In this document: piece after piece, positions 14,661 to 26,851 of the stretch
How positions within the stretch are numbered: position 1 is the stretch's first letter
How the letters are laid out: every line of letters begins with the position of its first letter
Assembly (NCBI GenBank): GCA_023846275.1
Contig: JAIUJO010000294.1
Span: 31,983-95,982 of the forward strand
Reading direction: 5' to 3'
Length of the DNA stretch: 64,000 nucleotides
Source: Vanilla planifolia
Lineage: Eukaryota > Streptophyta > Magnoliopsida > Asparagales > Orchidaceae
The notes under the pieces: model-generated
Databases searched by the model: none
What the model was told of the DNA's origin: nothing
What the model saw: the letters and a program-made list of their open reading frames with translations, nothing else
Made by a program: the position numbers and the translations under genes

Positions 14661-17097
14661 GATATAAAAGATGATGTAAGACTAATTAAAATATTGTAAG
14701 AAATACAAATAAAGGCAATGTAAAGGTCATATAAGAAGTGATCTAGAGTTACACAATCATATAACCAAATTAAAATGAATAATTTAAAAAAATTAGATAT
14801 ATTCTACATGAAAGAAACATTCTAAGTACAGAGGAGATTGAACAAAAAAATCATGATGATTAAATCAGGTATGAAATGAATTGACTTAGAAAACAACCAA
14901 AAGCCCTAAAAAAGTAAAACATTTTGAAGTAGAAGTAAACATTTAAAAGAATAAAGCTCTTCCAGAGGTGTTGAACTATGAATCTTTCTTCTTGTTAAAC
15001 CTCAATTTAAATTATTCTTAATTAAAAAAATGAGAAAAATATAATTATAAATTCATATTTTTTATGTAAATTTATATTAGAGTTGAAATAAAATAAATTA
15101 AAGAACTGTAATATTACAAAAATAACACATGCAAAGTTCATTAGCAATGATAGAGATTTCGTGTTAATAGAAATATTTTAATCATCAAATATGCTATTAA
15201 TACAAATATCTAGTAGAACTTGACAAACTCAAGGAGATTAAATGTTTACAAATTTATAAATAAGAATTTAATTGGATTGGGCACATCGAGACAAGTTGAA
15301 CAACATATCTTTTGCCTCGATTTGACTCGTTTATAATTACTCTGAATTAGAGAAGTAATAAAATAGAAATAATAAATCTTTATATTTTAATAATTAGAAG
15401 ATTAAATTAAATATCAAAATAAGATTGATTAAACTAGCATAATATAACTAAATAAATATAATATAAATGTCACATAAGAAGTGAATTAGAGTTTGTCAGT
15501 AATATAACTCAATCAAATTTAAAGAGATGCATTAAATTATTAGGGAAAGCTGCATTCCTTCAAAATAGAGAGATAAATTGTGGCATTATTGATCATCAAA
15601 TTTGGTACAAAATGAAATGCCTAGTAAAGCTTGCCAAAACCATAGAAAGTAGAATATTCAAAAATATAAAAAAATATTTAATTTGTAAAGCTTGTGAAAT
15701 AGAATGTGACATCTTCAATTATTAAATCGGGTACAAAAATTTCTCATAAAGTGTGTCAAAATCATAGAAAATAAAATGTTTAAAAATATAAAAATAAATA
15801 TTTAACTCAATAAAGTTTTTGAAATGTAGTCAATAACTTTTATTTCATCTTGGTCAAACCATTGTTAGAATTTTTGTTAATTAAGAAAGCAAAATAAACA
15901 TAAAAAAAATTTATAACTATTTAAGTATTAAATAAATTAAAATTAAAGTTAAAAATAAGATCAAATGAAATAATATAGTATAACTAAATCAATGTGATAT
16001 AAAGATCATTCGAGAAATGATTTAAAGTTTCAAGGAAATGTACCTAATAAAAATTAAAATTAGTAAGAAATTAGATAAAGTTTTTTCGGAAGGTGAATTC
16101 CCTGATACGTAGGAGAACATGTGCAACAACCTTGATCAACAAATAAGTCATGAATTAAATTACCTTATAAAAATTCCAAAAGCCTAGAAAATGAATTGTT
16201 TAAAAACATAGAAAGTAATGTTAAGTTGGATGAAGGTCATGGAGATGAGTCTAATGACATTTTATATTTGAATTGATCTTATTTTGAGTTATAGTGAATT
16301 AGTACTCCAAAAGATAAAAAGTAACAATTTATTATTATTTTTATATTAAGTTAATTTATGTTAAAGTTGAAATAAAATAAATTAAAACAATGTAATATAT
16401 GCAAAGTAAAATTAGTTACATTTGAAATATAAATCTTTAGTTTTCAAATTAGGTAAATTTGAAATATCGTATTAAGATTGCCCAATTACTACAAAAACTA
16501 ATGACATTTTGTTTGTCTCAATCAGATCACATTTGAAATTGCTACAAGTTGCTAAACTAAAGAAGTATAAATAATAAAAAAACATTTTTTAATTATTAAA
16601 TAAATATATATTGGTGTAGAAATTAGAAAAATTAAATCAGTGAAATATAAGAAAATCAAAGCAATGCAAAAGTAAAGCGAGAAGTGTGTTCGTGTTTGTA
16701 GTAACATAATGAAATCGAAGCAATTCATTCAAACAAATGAGACTATATTGTTTGTGAAGGTTGCATTCCAATACGATAAACAGATTTACTTTAGCATTCT
16801 TGGTCAACAAATCTTGTACAAATAGGAAGCTCTTGCAATATGTATGAATTCCTTGGAAATAAAATTTTTTTAAAATATAAAAAATTTAATATTTAATTTG
16901 ATAAGGCTCTCCTAGAAGATTAATGACATTTAACTAACTAAATAAGCTCTAAATATAAAAATATTTTATTTTAATGTTAAATTTACATGTGTTACAAGTT
17001 AAATAAAATAAATTAAAGTGATGTAATACAACAAAATAAAGGCAATGTAAAGGTAAAACAAGAGTAGATTTATAGTTTTAGGGTAATATAACTAAAA
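14661..17097 (+). repeat. ~400-bp satellite, + block 3
   Basis: About six monomers in + orientation, starting abruptly within a monomer where aaatttgatataaaagatg meets taaggcaatgtaaaggtc. Motifs such as aaggtcatataagaag, gagttacacaatcatataacc and ggtacaaa recur at about 400 bp. Copies near 15,680-15,790 look shortened. No coding sequence is seen. Confidence 0.7.
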
Positions 17098-17290
17098 GTC
17101 ATTTCATTGAACAAAACAACCACTATGAAATTAAATATTATATTTATTTTATTTAAAATTTATTTTACAAATTTATTACACATTTTACACTTGATCTTAT
17201 CTATATTTTGTTATACTTTTTTCTGATATAATTTATCTCATTTCTTCAAATTTTTTTGTATGATTTTGTTATATTTCAATGAAACTACAA
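17098..17290 (-). repeat. Single inverted satellite fragment
   Basis: A piece of about 190 bp, less than one monomer, in - orientation flanked by + monomers. It has the - order of motifs: attacacattttacacttgatc, then ataatttatctcatttctt, then gattttgttatatttc and atgaaact. It could be a micro-inversion or an inverted insertion of a partial monomer. Confidence 0.6.
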
Positions 17291-19560
17291 ATAATAAAAA
17301 AATATTAGGGTTGAGAAGACATTATTTGAAATAATACAACATAAATAAACGAAAGTAATGCAATTTTACAAGAGAAGACATTCTGAATTACATAGTAATA
17401 AATAAAAAAAATTAAAAACATTGATAAAATGCAAAACATTATATGCAAAGGTATCATTCCAATATACTGAGGAAAATGGTTATAACATCCTCAATAGTAA
17501 AATTATTTGAATCTAAATACACCATAATACAAGATAGAACCTAAGAAAATACATTGTTTAAAGTTTTAAAAAATATTTATTTAGTTAGAGCTCATTGAGA
17601 TGAGTCAACAAAATATTTTATTCTGATCAAACCATATTTGTAATTATTGTCAACTATAAATGTGCTTAAAATAGATAGTTGTATTTTAATGTTAAGTTAA
17701 ACATGCATTAAAACTAAAATGAGATAAATTGAAGTAATGTAATATAACAAACTAAAAGTGATATAAAAGTAACTGAATAACTAATTTATTGTTACATAGT
17801 AATATTCTAAATGCAAAAAAATTCTAAGAAATGAGATAAATTAACATATCATGTAAAACATGATAAAATGAGTGAAAATAATGTTTTTGAAATATATAAA
17901 TAAGTTGAGTAAACCTTAATAAGTTATATTGAAGTAATGAAATATATCAAAATCGAAGCAATATGAAGACCACACAGAGGAAAAAATTATAGTTTAATTA
18001 AAATATATTCAAATTAAAATAAAACGTTTGAAAAATGAGATAAATTTTACTTCTTATGTTTTGACGTACTAAGGAGATTGAGTGTAGTGCTCTCAATCTA
18101 CAAAAAAAATATAGAAAAATTAATTAGATAGTGCTGATGTAGATGAGACAAATGGCATTTGTTTCGCCTCAAGTGGATCATGTTTAGAAATACTACTTAT
18201 TTATAAAGTAAAAAACTGTAGATAATTATAAATTAATTTTTTAATATTAAGTAAATATATATCAATGAAGAAATATTAAAAATTAAATAACTTTAATATA
18301 ATAAAATCAAAGTCATGTAAAAGTCATATGACTAGATATTTATAGTACATAGCAGTATAACCAAATTGATGCAAAATAACTTTAAGAAATGTGATAAATT
18401 GAATTAGGAAGTTAAATTCTAAGACAAAAAGGAGATGAAGCATAATGTCATCAGAAGAGAAATAAGAAATTAGTGAAAATATTGGTTAAAGCATGCAAAA
18501 ATAATAAAAAATAATTTAAAATATTAATAATAAATATTTAATTAAATAATGGGCATCATAATAACTCTAACAATGTTTGTTTTATCTTGATCAAACATTG
18601 TTTACAATTATTACAAATCATCAAAACAAATATGAAAAATTATCAAAAAAGTATTTTTTAAATGTTAGGAAATATATATTAAAATAAATTTTAATTAAGT
18701 TGAAGCAATGTAATATAACAAAATCAGGATAATATAATTCTTTAACATATGTTAAGATGGTGAAACATAGAAATATGACCAAATAAAAGTAAAAATTTGG
18801 ATAAGAGGATATATATTGTGATGGATAGTTGCATTTCAAGTTATAATTAAGATAGAGCTTGACATCCTCTATTGTCAAAATCTAGTGCAAATAAACATTT
18901 CTCATAAAACATGTCAAAAACTTATAAAAGAAAATATTTAATGTTATCTAAATGAAAATTTAATTGTATAGATATGGTGTGGACATGTCCAATGATTTTT
19001 ATCTCATCTGGATCAGATCATGTTTGTAATTATAGTAAAACACCAAATTAAGAAAGTATAAATAGCAATAAAAATTTATTTTAATATTATGTGAATATAT
19101 TATAAAGTTTAAATGTGATAATGTGGAGCAAATTAATACATTTGAATAAAAGTGATTTAATGGTCACATCATAGAAGGCTTTGAATTAAACAAACATTTA
19201 ACCAATGAAATGAAAAAAAGTTGAAGAAATAAGATAATTTGTATGTGAGTGTTGAATTCTCAAAGTTTAAGGAGATCAAGTATAACATATTGATCATGAA
19301 CACTTGTAGAAATTGAAATGTGTCAAAGCATGTTAACGCTTAACAAAAAATTATTAAAACACATTAAAATGAATATCTAATTAGATAGAGATCTTTTAGA
19401 TGAGTCTAACTATGTTTCTTTCATTGCCATCATTCCTTTTTTGGAATTAATGTGAATTATCAAAGTAAAAACTTTCAAATTACATATCAATAAATAATAA
19501 TAAATTAGTATTTTAATATTAGGTAAATATATATTAATATGGAAATGTGATAAAATTAAA
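17291..19560 (+). repeat. ~400-bp satellite, + block 4
   Basis: About five to six monomers in + orientation, the last ending abruptly at about 19,560 after ggaaatgtgataaaatt. Family motifs are gagataaattgaag near 17,721, gagtgtagtgctctcaatc near 18,080, and ggagatcaagtataacat near 19,260. The minus-strand 85-codon frame at 18,621-18,878 is a chance frame in this AT-rich repeat. Confidence 0.7.
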
Positions 19561-19564
19561 AAAT

Positions 19565-20970
19565 AGAATGTTCTCCCTTTTTTTATTCTTCATTCAATCA
19601 TCTTTCACTTCACTATTATTATTTTTCTCTCCATTTTACTCTTATCATTCCAAAACTTTCTCTGTTACAAAATAATCATCTTCGATACATTTATGTCTTT
19701 TTCCGCTCATCATTTAATAATATTTAAGAAATCACTCATGTTTTATAGTTTAGTACACAATATTTATGACAAATATGTATTTTATTGTTAATATTTATTA
19801 TATAATAAAATTTTAAATTTATGAAAAATGTAATATAATTGAAGAAATTTTTTTAGTAGTATGCTTAGATCTTCAAAAATAGTAGTTTATGAAAAAAATT
19901 TAAATATTATTTAAAAATAAAATAATTATATTATAGTATATGATGAAATGTATCGTACGCATAAATTTTAATCAAAACTGTATAGGTTTGATAACTTAGA
20001 AAATTTTATAAATGATATAGTTAATTTATGTTTATAATAATATATATTTATTCAGAATTGAATTTTTTAAATATAGAATTACTATATTATAGAATAATAG
20101 AGAAAAAAAATATTACTTTAATAGTCAAAATATATTTTTTAAATATTTGTAATATTCCAAAATAATAATAAATCATAAATATATATATTTTGTTATCAAA
20201 TATTACATATGATTAACTTATTATATTTTATAAACATTATAAGTTTGATTATTAAATTTTACTTTTATTTAATTATTTTTAATATTTTTTCTTTTCATCT
20301 TAATACTTCTCAAATTCTCTCACTTATTTCACTATCTTATTGTTATTCTCTATTGCATCTCTTCATTCTCTATGTCACAACAAAATTTTTTCCTTTTCTT
20401 TTCAACCTCAATCCCTTTTTAATTTCTCATTTGTCTTTCTTTTATAATTTTATTTTTTCTCCCAATCTCATCCATGTTCTTATTTTCCTTATGTCCTTTA
20501 TTAAATAATCTTTATAAATCTCTTTTATTATTTTTCTCTTTATTTTACTTTTATTGATTCATAATTTTCTCTTTCTTATAGAATACTTATTTTTATCTCT
20601 ACTATCTTTTTTGATACCTATCAACAAGTAATATTAAGTAAATCTCTTATTTTATAGTTTAATGTAAATTTTTAATTATAAATATTTTTTTATTATTAAT
20701 AATTTTTACTTAATTGATTTTTTGGTAAGATTGATAAAGTATTAAAAGAAAATCTTATAATTTTATGTAAACATTTTTTAAAATAATAATTTATTTAATT
20801 TTTTAAATTATTTTTATATAAATGAAATAGTGATATTGGAATATATTAGCACATATAAGAAAGCATAATTTTTTGGAAATGTGCATATGCTTTATAACTT
20901 TGACTTTTTAAGAATGATTCATTATCTTGAAGGCAATAATCACACAACTATGCTAGTTTGTCTTTTGCAT
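19565..20970 (+). repeat. Array start: partial unit plus spacer, 5S deleted
   Basis: The 5S-derived array begins here inside a pyrimidine tract (19,570-19,705), directly after the 400-bp satellite. The first unit lacks its 5S block: near 20,015 sequence normally upstream of 5S (gataacttagaaaatttta) runs straight into sequence normally about 430 bp downstream (ttaatttatgtttataataa). A second pyrimidine tract lies at 20,265-20,610, followed by the AT-rich lead-in to the 5S block at 20,971. The 99-codon hydrophobic frame at 20,209-20,508 is the tract itself. Confidence 0.7.
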
Positions 20971-21088
20971 GCTTGTATGACCACACCAACATTATAGTAT
21001 TGCATCTCATTATAACATAAAAGTTAGGCATTCTTAGGTATGAGTAATATTGGGATTGGTGGCCTCTTGAGAGGACCACGAGTTTCAC
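20971..21088 (+). pseudogene. 5S rRNA pseudogene, copy 1
   Basis: Full length (about 118 bp against about 120 for plant 5S). It keeps gaccacaccaac at the 5' side, a worn A-box (aaaagttaggcattcttagg), a worn C-box (gggattggtggcctcttgag) and an end like the ttgcac of 5S (tttcac). Many changes in the stem positions make function unlikely. Confidence 0.85.
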
Positions 21089-21109
21089 ATTTCTTTTTAC
21101 CTTGATAAA

Positions 21110-21610
21110 TATGAAATTGATCTACTCTGTGAGACGAGAATCACGATCTGACGATAACGTCTAATAGTGGTAGAAGAAATATCGACTGTGAGATCGTGAC
21201 ACAGCCTAATCGAACGACTGAAAGAATTAGCAGTTTAATGGTAAAATACAATGGTGAACACTTGATCAGGAAATTGTGTGAACGAAAAGTGGAGATTAAT
21301 CATTCAATTCAAGAATTTAATGATTGTTTTGCATGTTTTATCCAACATAGCTCACTTGTTATGTGTTTGTCTCCTTTTAGAAATTTTTGTAACCATCGAT
21401 TGTGTGCCCTTGACCTAGTTGGCTGTTTTATGCAAGTTTCATAGTTGTATCACTATAGGTGTCAGCTAGTGGCTAGCATTTATCCCAATTAATTACTTTT
21501 CTATATGATTTTGATTCCATGATAAAAAAATGGAACGTTTGCAATTGATTCAGAGTGAACCCTTTGTGATTAGTTACAATTGAATTATTCCTATTATAAT
21601 TGAAGTTTTG
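21110..21610. other. Unique ~500-bp insert of balanced composition
   Basis: This is the one stretch without a second copy in the window, and it is visibly richer in G and C than its surroundings (for example cgagaatcacgatctgacg near 21,136). It contains an 82-codon open frame at 21,196-21,444 whose product is cysteine-rich by composition (Cys at about residues 28, 43, 46, 57, 64, 69 and 76) but has no motif I recognise. It may be a fragment of a transposable element or of a gene dropped into the array. No terminal repeats or target-site duplication could be made out. Confidence 0.5.
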
Positions 21611-21690
21611 TTTAATATTGCCTAAAATAACTTATATTAATTACAATAAATTAGAATTAATTTTTTTTTATAATAGTATATATATAAAAG

Positions 21691-22205
21691 ATTTTATAAC
21701 ATTTTTTTCTAACAATGATTCAATATCTAATCTAATATAAAATTTGGAAAAGAAAAATATATGTCTAATTTAACCATAGAAGCAATGATTCAAAAAAATA
21801 ATCATGTTTAATCAACACATTATTTAAGTAGGATTTGAACCAAGAAAAAAAATAAGTGATGGACAAATAGAATCATATTCATTAGCTAAATGAAGGAAAT
21901 TATTAAATAATTTTGATACCTAAATATGATTAGAAATTTATTTGAAAACGGAGTGCAACAAAATAAACAAACACCCTGTTTCATAGAAAAATAATATCTT
22001 ACCAAAGCTGATGTGCATGTCTCCAATCCATGTAGCTTGCTTAATGGACATGGTGCTTTTAAGATTGCTAGATCAATATGTGCAAAGCACATAGCTTGTT
22101 CTTTACATGTAAACCAACTCCATGCTAAAAAATCCCATTAGAATAAAAGGCTAAACATTTAAGGAATGACCATCAAACTCAAGGATGGCGTAACACATAC
22201 GTTTG
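21691..22205 (+). repeat. Element E, tail only (E1)
   Basis: It matches the 3' quarter of the longer E copies. Shared motifs in order are aaccatagaagcaatgattc, aggatttgaaccaagaaa, attcattagctaaatgaagg, gatgtgcatgtctccaatc, and a stretch ending ggctaaacatttaagg. It is truncated on the left. A minus-strand 68-codon frame at 21,886-22,092 lies inside it and is not conserved as an open frame in the other E copies. Confidence 0.65.
21825..21898 (-). other. tRNA-like B-box segment in E1
   Basis: On the minus strand this reads ttagctaatgaat, a loose A-box resemblance, then after about 45 nt ggttcaaatcc, a perfect match to the Pol III B-box (GGTTCRANNCC) and the T-loop of tRNAs. No full cloverleaf can be drawn. 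It may be a decayed tRNA-derived segment (SINE head) or chance. The B-box recurs at the same site in other E copies. Confidence 0.3.
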
Positions 22206-22283
22206 ATAATTTAAAACATTTTAGAAATTATTCATTATGATCAATGGAATTATCAAACAATATTGATTCTTTGTGATTTTTTT

Positions 22284-22370
22284 GTGTTCGTGATCACACC
22301 ACTATTATAGCACTATATCTCATTAGAGCTCCAAAGTTAAGCATGCTTTTGTTAAAGTAGTATTGTGAAC
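22284..22370 (+). pseudogene. 5S rRNA pseudogene, copy 2 (3' truncated)
   Basis: The 5' part and A-box are well kept: gtgatcacaccac, ctcattagagctcc and aaagttaagcatgctt. Similarity stops after agtagtatt, so the C-box and 3' stem are missing. The truncation abuts a T-run, as in copies 4, 8 and 23. Confidence 0.85.
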
Positions 22371-23689
22371 TATTTTTTTAATAGCATAGCCTTTCCTATA
22401 GAATGATAATTGATTTTCATATCATCTGAATATTTAAAAAATAAATTAGTATAAATTATTACTTAAAATTATAATTTTAGTAATTAAGTTTACTAATAAC
22501 TTTTTATCATTACTAATAACTTTATATAACAAAAATTGTAACACATCATATGATATATTAAAAAAATAACTTTGATACAATTTAATATTTAGTGAAATAA
22601 TTTATATTATTAATTTATTTTTATAAAAAAATATATTTTTTTTATAAAATAGTTTAAGTAATGAATAATATATTACTAAGTATTAGAAACTTAAAATTAC
22701 ATAATAAATGTTAAATATTATTTATAGGTACGGTCCGTCTTATTTCATATAAAAATGATATGTTAGAATAAGTATATTATTTTTCATTTAAAGAACTTTT
22801 TAAATTTTAAGTGTGAATAAAATAAAATAACATTTATATTCAAAATATTATTTAAATAATTGAAAGAAATGTAAAATAATAATAATCCTCATATATATAT
22901 ATATAATATTTTATTGTTATAAAATGTTATATATTATTAATTTTGTTTATTTAAAAAATATAATAAATTTAACAATAAATATTTAGATTTATTTTATTAT
23001 TTCTCATAATTTTTTTCTGTTTCTCTCAATGTCTCCCACATTCTCATACTTCTTACTCTCTTATTATGATTGCCTTATATGTGTCCCTATTCTCTATCTT
23101 ATATTTTTCTTGGCCTTCAATTATGTTCTATCATTATTTATATACTTGTTTCAATTCCTTTCTCATATTTAGTTATTATGTATTTGTCCTTTATGTTTTC
23201 TCTTTCATTTTTCTCTTTTTTAAATCATCTCCCATCTGTCGATTACTAGTTTCTCTCTATTTTTCTCTTACGAATCCATGACTTTCTCTCTCTCATACAT
23301 AATTTTTATCTCTATCTCCATTATTTCTTTTTCTTTTCATTAATTGAACATATTTAAGAAATTTCTGATGTTATAATGTTTAATATACAATATTTATGAT
23401 AAATATGTATTTCATAATTAATATTTATTATGAAAATTAAATTTTTTGTTTTATAAACATGATTACATAATCTAAGAAAATCTGACTCATTAATTTTAAT
23501 GTTATAAAAAAAATTTTAATCATATTTTTGCTAATTTTATATAAATAAACTATTGTTATTACATTATATTATGGCATATATAAGAAAAAAATTAAAAGTA
23601 CATAACCTTGATAATTTTTGAAATTTTAGGAATTGTTCATTATAGTGAACACAATAATTACACAACTACAATTTATTGTCTATTATATA
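22371..23689 (+). repeat. 5S-array spacer with pyrimidine tract
   Basis: AT-rich spacer from 22,371 to about 22,990, including a short alternating TA stretch near 22,889-22,905. The pyrimidine tract is at 22,995-23,340. The lead-in to 5S has gataatttttgaaattttag and cacaactacaattt just upstream of the next copy. The 71-codon frame at 23,066-23,281 is tract sequence. Confidence 0.8.
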
Positions 23690-23806
23690 CATGTGTGACC
23701 ACATGAGTATTATGGCACTAAACCTCATTAGAGCTCCAAAGTTATGTTTTACTTAGGTAAGAGTCCCATTGGGATGAGCAACCTCGTGAAATGTTCTCTT
23801 GTTCCA
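23690..23806 (+). pseudogene. 5S rRNA pseudogene, copy 3
   Basis: Full length. The 5' half is good (gtgtgaccacatgag, ctcattagagctccaaag). The A-box is broken (ttatgttttacttagg) and the C-box is altered (gggatgagcaacctcgtg). It ends tgttcca in place of tgttgca. Confidence 0.88.
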
Positions 23807-25097
23807 AATATTTTTCTTATTCCTTTTTATAATAAATATTATTTTTTTTAAAAAGTTAAGATTAAAAATTTAACTTTTTATGAATGAAAGTTTAAAATTA
23901 AAATTTTAGTTATTAATTATTTTTTATAACTTTATAAAATTATTATCAAATTCATATAATAGTAAATATGGCACATGATGTGGTATAATAAAATTATAGC
24001 TTTACTATAGTTTAATATCAAGCAAACTAACTTTTTTAAGTTGTACTAAATTAGAATATTTTTAATATTTGTAATAGTAAATATAAGATGGGTATATAAT
24101 TTTTTAAATAATGTGATATTATATTATGGAATATTTGATTTTTAATATTATGTTATTATTGTTAAACATTATTTTTATTTAATATCTCTATTCATTACAT
24201 AATAAACTTTTTTAAATTTTTGTAAGAAACAACAGCTATTAAATTAATTATGAATTTTTTTTTAAAATATTTGATATTTGTTAAAATAATAATAAATCTA
24301 TATAAATTTATATATCATATTATTATTAAATAATATGTTCGATTAATTTGTTATAATTAGTAGATATAATAGATTTCTTTATTAAGTCCTTATTTTAATT
24401 TAATTATTTTTCTTACATTTTCTTCTATTTCTAAATGTCTGTCATATTCTCTCTTTATTTTTTCTCTCCTATTATCATTACTTATTTAACTCTTTATTTT
24501 TTATCTCTAAATATTTTTCTTGTCTTTTCTCTCTCCTTCATCCTCTTCTATTATCTTATTTTCTCTCATTCATTTATTTATTTATTCTCTCTATCTCCTT
24601 TATATTTTTCATTTTTTTCATCTTTAATAAATCATCTTTAATCTCTCTTTATTTCTATTTTCCTTTTTTACTTTGTTCATATAAATCTGAGATTTTCTCT
24701 TACAAATTATATAAGTTCGTCTCTATTACCTTTTTTTAAACCTATCAATTAAACAAATTTAACAAATTATTTATGGCGCAAAATTTAATATATAATATTT
24801 ATGATGAATATATATTTTATTATACATATTTATCAGTTATTTTAATTTTCATTTATAACAACGATAATGGAATAAAAGAAAACTTTAATTATTAATATCT
24901 ACTTCATAAAAAATAGTTTCTCTAATTTGTTATTAATTTAATACAAATAAAATAATTATATGAGAATATATTATGAAATATACAATAAACAAAATGTTTT
25001 TTATGGTTCATGTGCTTAATAATTTAGAAACTTTTAGAATTATTCATTAACTATAAGGCAAAAATCACACAACTACAATTTATTATCTACTGTGAAT
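23807..25097 (+). repeat. 5S-array spacer with pyrimidine tract
   Basis: The AT-rich spacer runs to about 24,380, the pyrimidine tract spans 24,385-24,740, and the AT-rich lead-in (atgaatatatattttatta, then cacaactacaattta) follows. Unit length from 5S start to 5S start is about 1,408 bp, the longest normal class. The 68-codon frame at 24,435-24,641 is tract sequence. Confidence 0.8.
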
Positions 25098-25184
25098 ATG
25101 TGCGACCATATGAGAATTATGGCACTAGATCACAATAGAACTCCAATGTTAAGTCTGCTTTGGCTAGAGTAATATTAGAATGGT
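25098..25184 (+). pseudogene. 5S rRNA pseudogene, copy 4 (3' truncated)
   Basis: It keeps tgtgcgaccatatgag and ggcactagatcacaatag, which includes an ancestral-looking CpG (gcgacc). It also keeps ctccaatgttaag and ctttggctagagtaa. Similarity stops after attagaatgg, then the spacer resumes at ctttttctaatga; the C-box and 3' end are deleted. Confidence 0.85.
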
Positions 25185-26485
25185 TTCCTTTTTCTAATGA
25201 ACAACATTTTATTCATGTGAATCTTAAAACATTACATAATTATTAATGATAGTTTACATTTACCATTTTAAAAATTAGTTGTTAGCTATAAAATTATAAC
25301 ATTATTCCTAATTTCATATAATAATACGTTTAACAAAACGAATGTTATAATAAAGTAATAAATTCAATATATTTCAATATTAAGAAAAAAAAACATATAT
25401 GAATTATGATAAATTATAATTTTTTTATTTGTGATAAGAAATATGTGGTGTTTATTAAATTTTTTATACATAGAAATGTAATATTATAAAATATTAAAAA
25501 TTTAAAACTATGGCATTAATTTTAAATATTATTTATATTTTTTTTATATATTAAATTTAATAAACATAATGAATTAGTGTAATTATGTTATTTATTATTT
25601 AAAAAAATATTAAGTTCTAGTATAAAAGAAATACTATTAATTTAATAGTTAAAATATTTTTTAAATATTTAAAAGTTTTACAATATTAATAACCATCTCT
25701 TTATTTTTTAATATTTATTTATTTTTAAATATTATAATGTTAACCCATTTTAATTATTAAATATTATAATTTCATTTATTTAGATTTAAATTTTATTGAA
25801 TTATTTTGCTCTATTTTCTTCTCATCTTAATGACTTTAATATTGTCCCACTTACTTCTTACTCTTATTATCATTTTCTATTTGTCTCTTCAATCCCTAAA
25901 TCTTTATATTTTTCTTAGCCTTTTTTCTCTTCTATCCCTACCTTCTCATTTCTCTACTTTATTTACTTATTCTTTCTTTCTAACTCGTCTTTATTTTGTT
26001 GTTCTTTTTCTCATCACTAAATTATCTCTCATCTCTCTCTATTATTATTTTTCTATTTATTTTACTATTATCAATCCTTAACAACCACTCTCTTTTGTAG
26101 AAGGTTATTGTTTTTTCTATTATCTTTAGTTAGACAATCAATTAATAATATTTAGGCAATGTCTTATTATGTATACTTTAATATGTAAAATTTATGATAA
26201 ATATATATTTCCTCTCTATATTTGTTGCATAATTTATTTTTTAATCATGAGAATGACAACATATTTAAAACAAATATTACATATCAATATTTACAAAATA
26301 AAAAGTCATAGTTTTTTTTTTATTTTTAATTTTATATAAATGAAATATTTATTTTTAAATAAAATATGGCATATTTGACAAGCATAATTTTTTCAAGGTG
26401 CATATGATTGATAATTTGGAAAATGTTAGAATTATTCATTTCTTTAAAATTGTATTGACATTACTAAGATTTTTTTCACTTAAAT
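25185..26485 (+). repeat. 5S-array spacer with pyrimidine tract
   Basis: The spacer has its usual order (attttaaaaattagttg, then aatatattt/aaatgtaatattat motifs). The pyrimidine tract is at 25,800-26,130 and an AT-rich lead-in follows. The 91-codon frame at 25,806-26,081 is the tract read in one frame. Confidence 0.8.
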
Positions 26486-26603
26486 GCACGTGTGATGACA
26501 TCGGTATTATAACAGTAGATCTTATTAGGGCTCCATTATTAAACAGGCTTGGGCAAAAGTAGTTTTGGGATATATGACCAGTGAATAAATCCTCATCTTA
26601 CAC
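26486..26603 (+). pseudogene. 5S rRNA pseudogene, copy 5
   Basis: Full length but worn. It keeps cttattagggctcc, aggcttgggcaaaagtagt and the terminal cctcatcttacacc. The C-box is largely lost (gggatatatgaccagtg). Confidence 0.8.
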
Positions 26604-26851
26604 CAACTTTTATGACATCTTTTTCCAACTGAGTGGGATTTTATTTTAATAACTTGTAAAAGATGGAAAATTAAATTATAAAAAGATAGCTTATAATTTT
26701 TAATTTAGTAATCAATTATTACTAATAACTTTATAAAATCATTATCAATTTCATATAATAATAAATTTATCAAATAATATGTTACAATAAATAAATAATT
26801 TTAATATAGTTCAACGTTGAAGAATATAATTTATGTTAGTTATAACAAATT
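26604..26851 (+). repeat. 5S-array spacer fragment before E2
   Basis: The first about 245 bp of a normal post-5S spacer (tttcatataataataaat, atatgttacaataaataa). It is cut off near 26,850, where element E starts in its middle at aattagatcaagc. Confidence 0.7.

Larger units (their letters stand above)
21089..22283. repeat. Spacer with unique insert and element E tail
   Basis: Composite stretch. 21,089-21,109 is the start of the normal post-5S spacer and 21,110-21,610 is a unique insert listed separately. 21,611-21,690 is a remnant of spacer (aataacttatattaattaca), 21,691-22,205 is the tail of element E, and 22,206-22,283 is the lead-in to the next 5S block. The pyrimidine tract of a normal unit is missing. 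Confidence 0.65.

Noticed and set aside
21196..21444. 82-codon frame as a real gene
   Set aside because: No recognised motif, no second copy to test conservation, no splice or start context that stands out. Kept only as part of an unidentified insert.
21825..21898. Functional tRNA gene
   Set aside because: Only the B-box is convincing; no acceptor or anticodon stem pairs, and copies disagree elsewhere.
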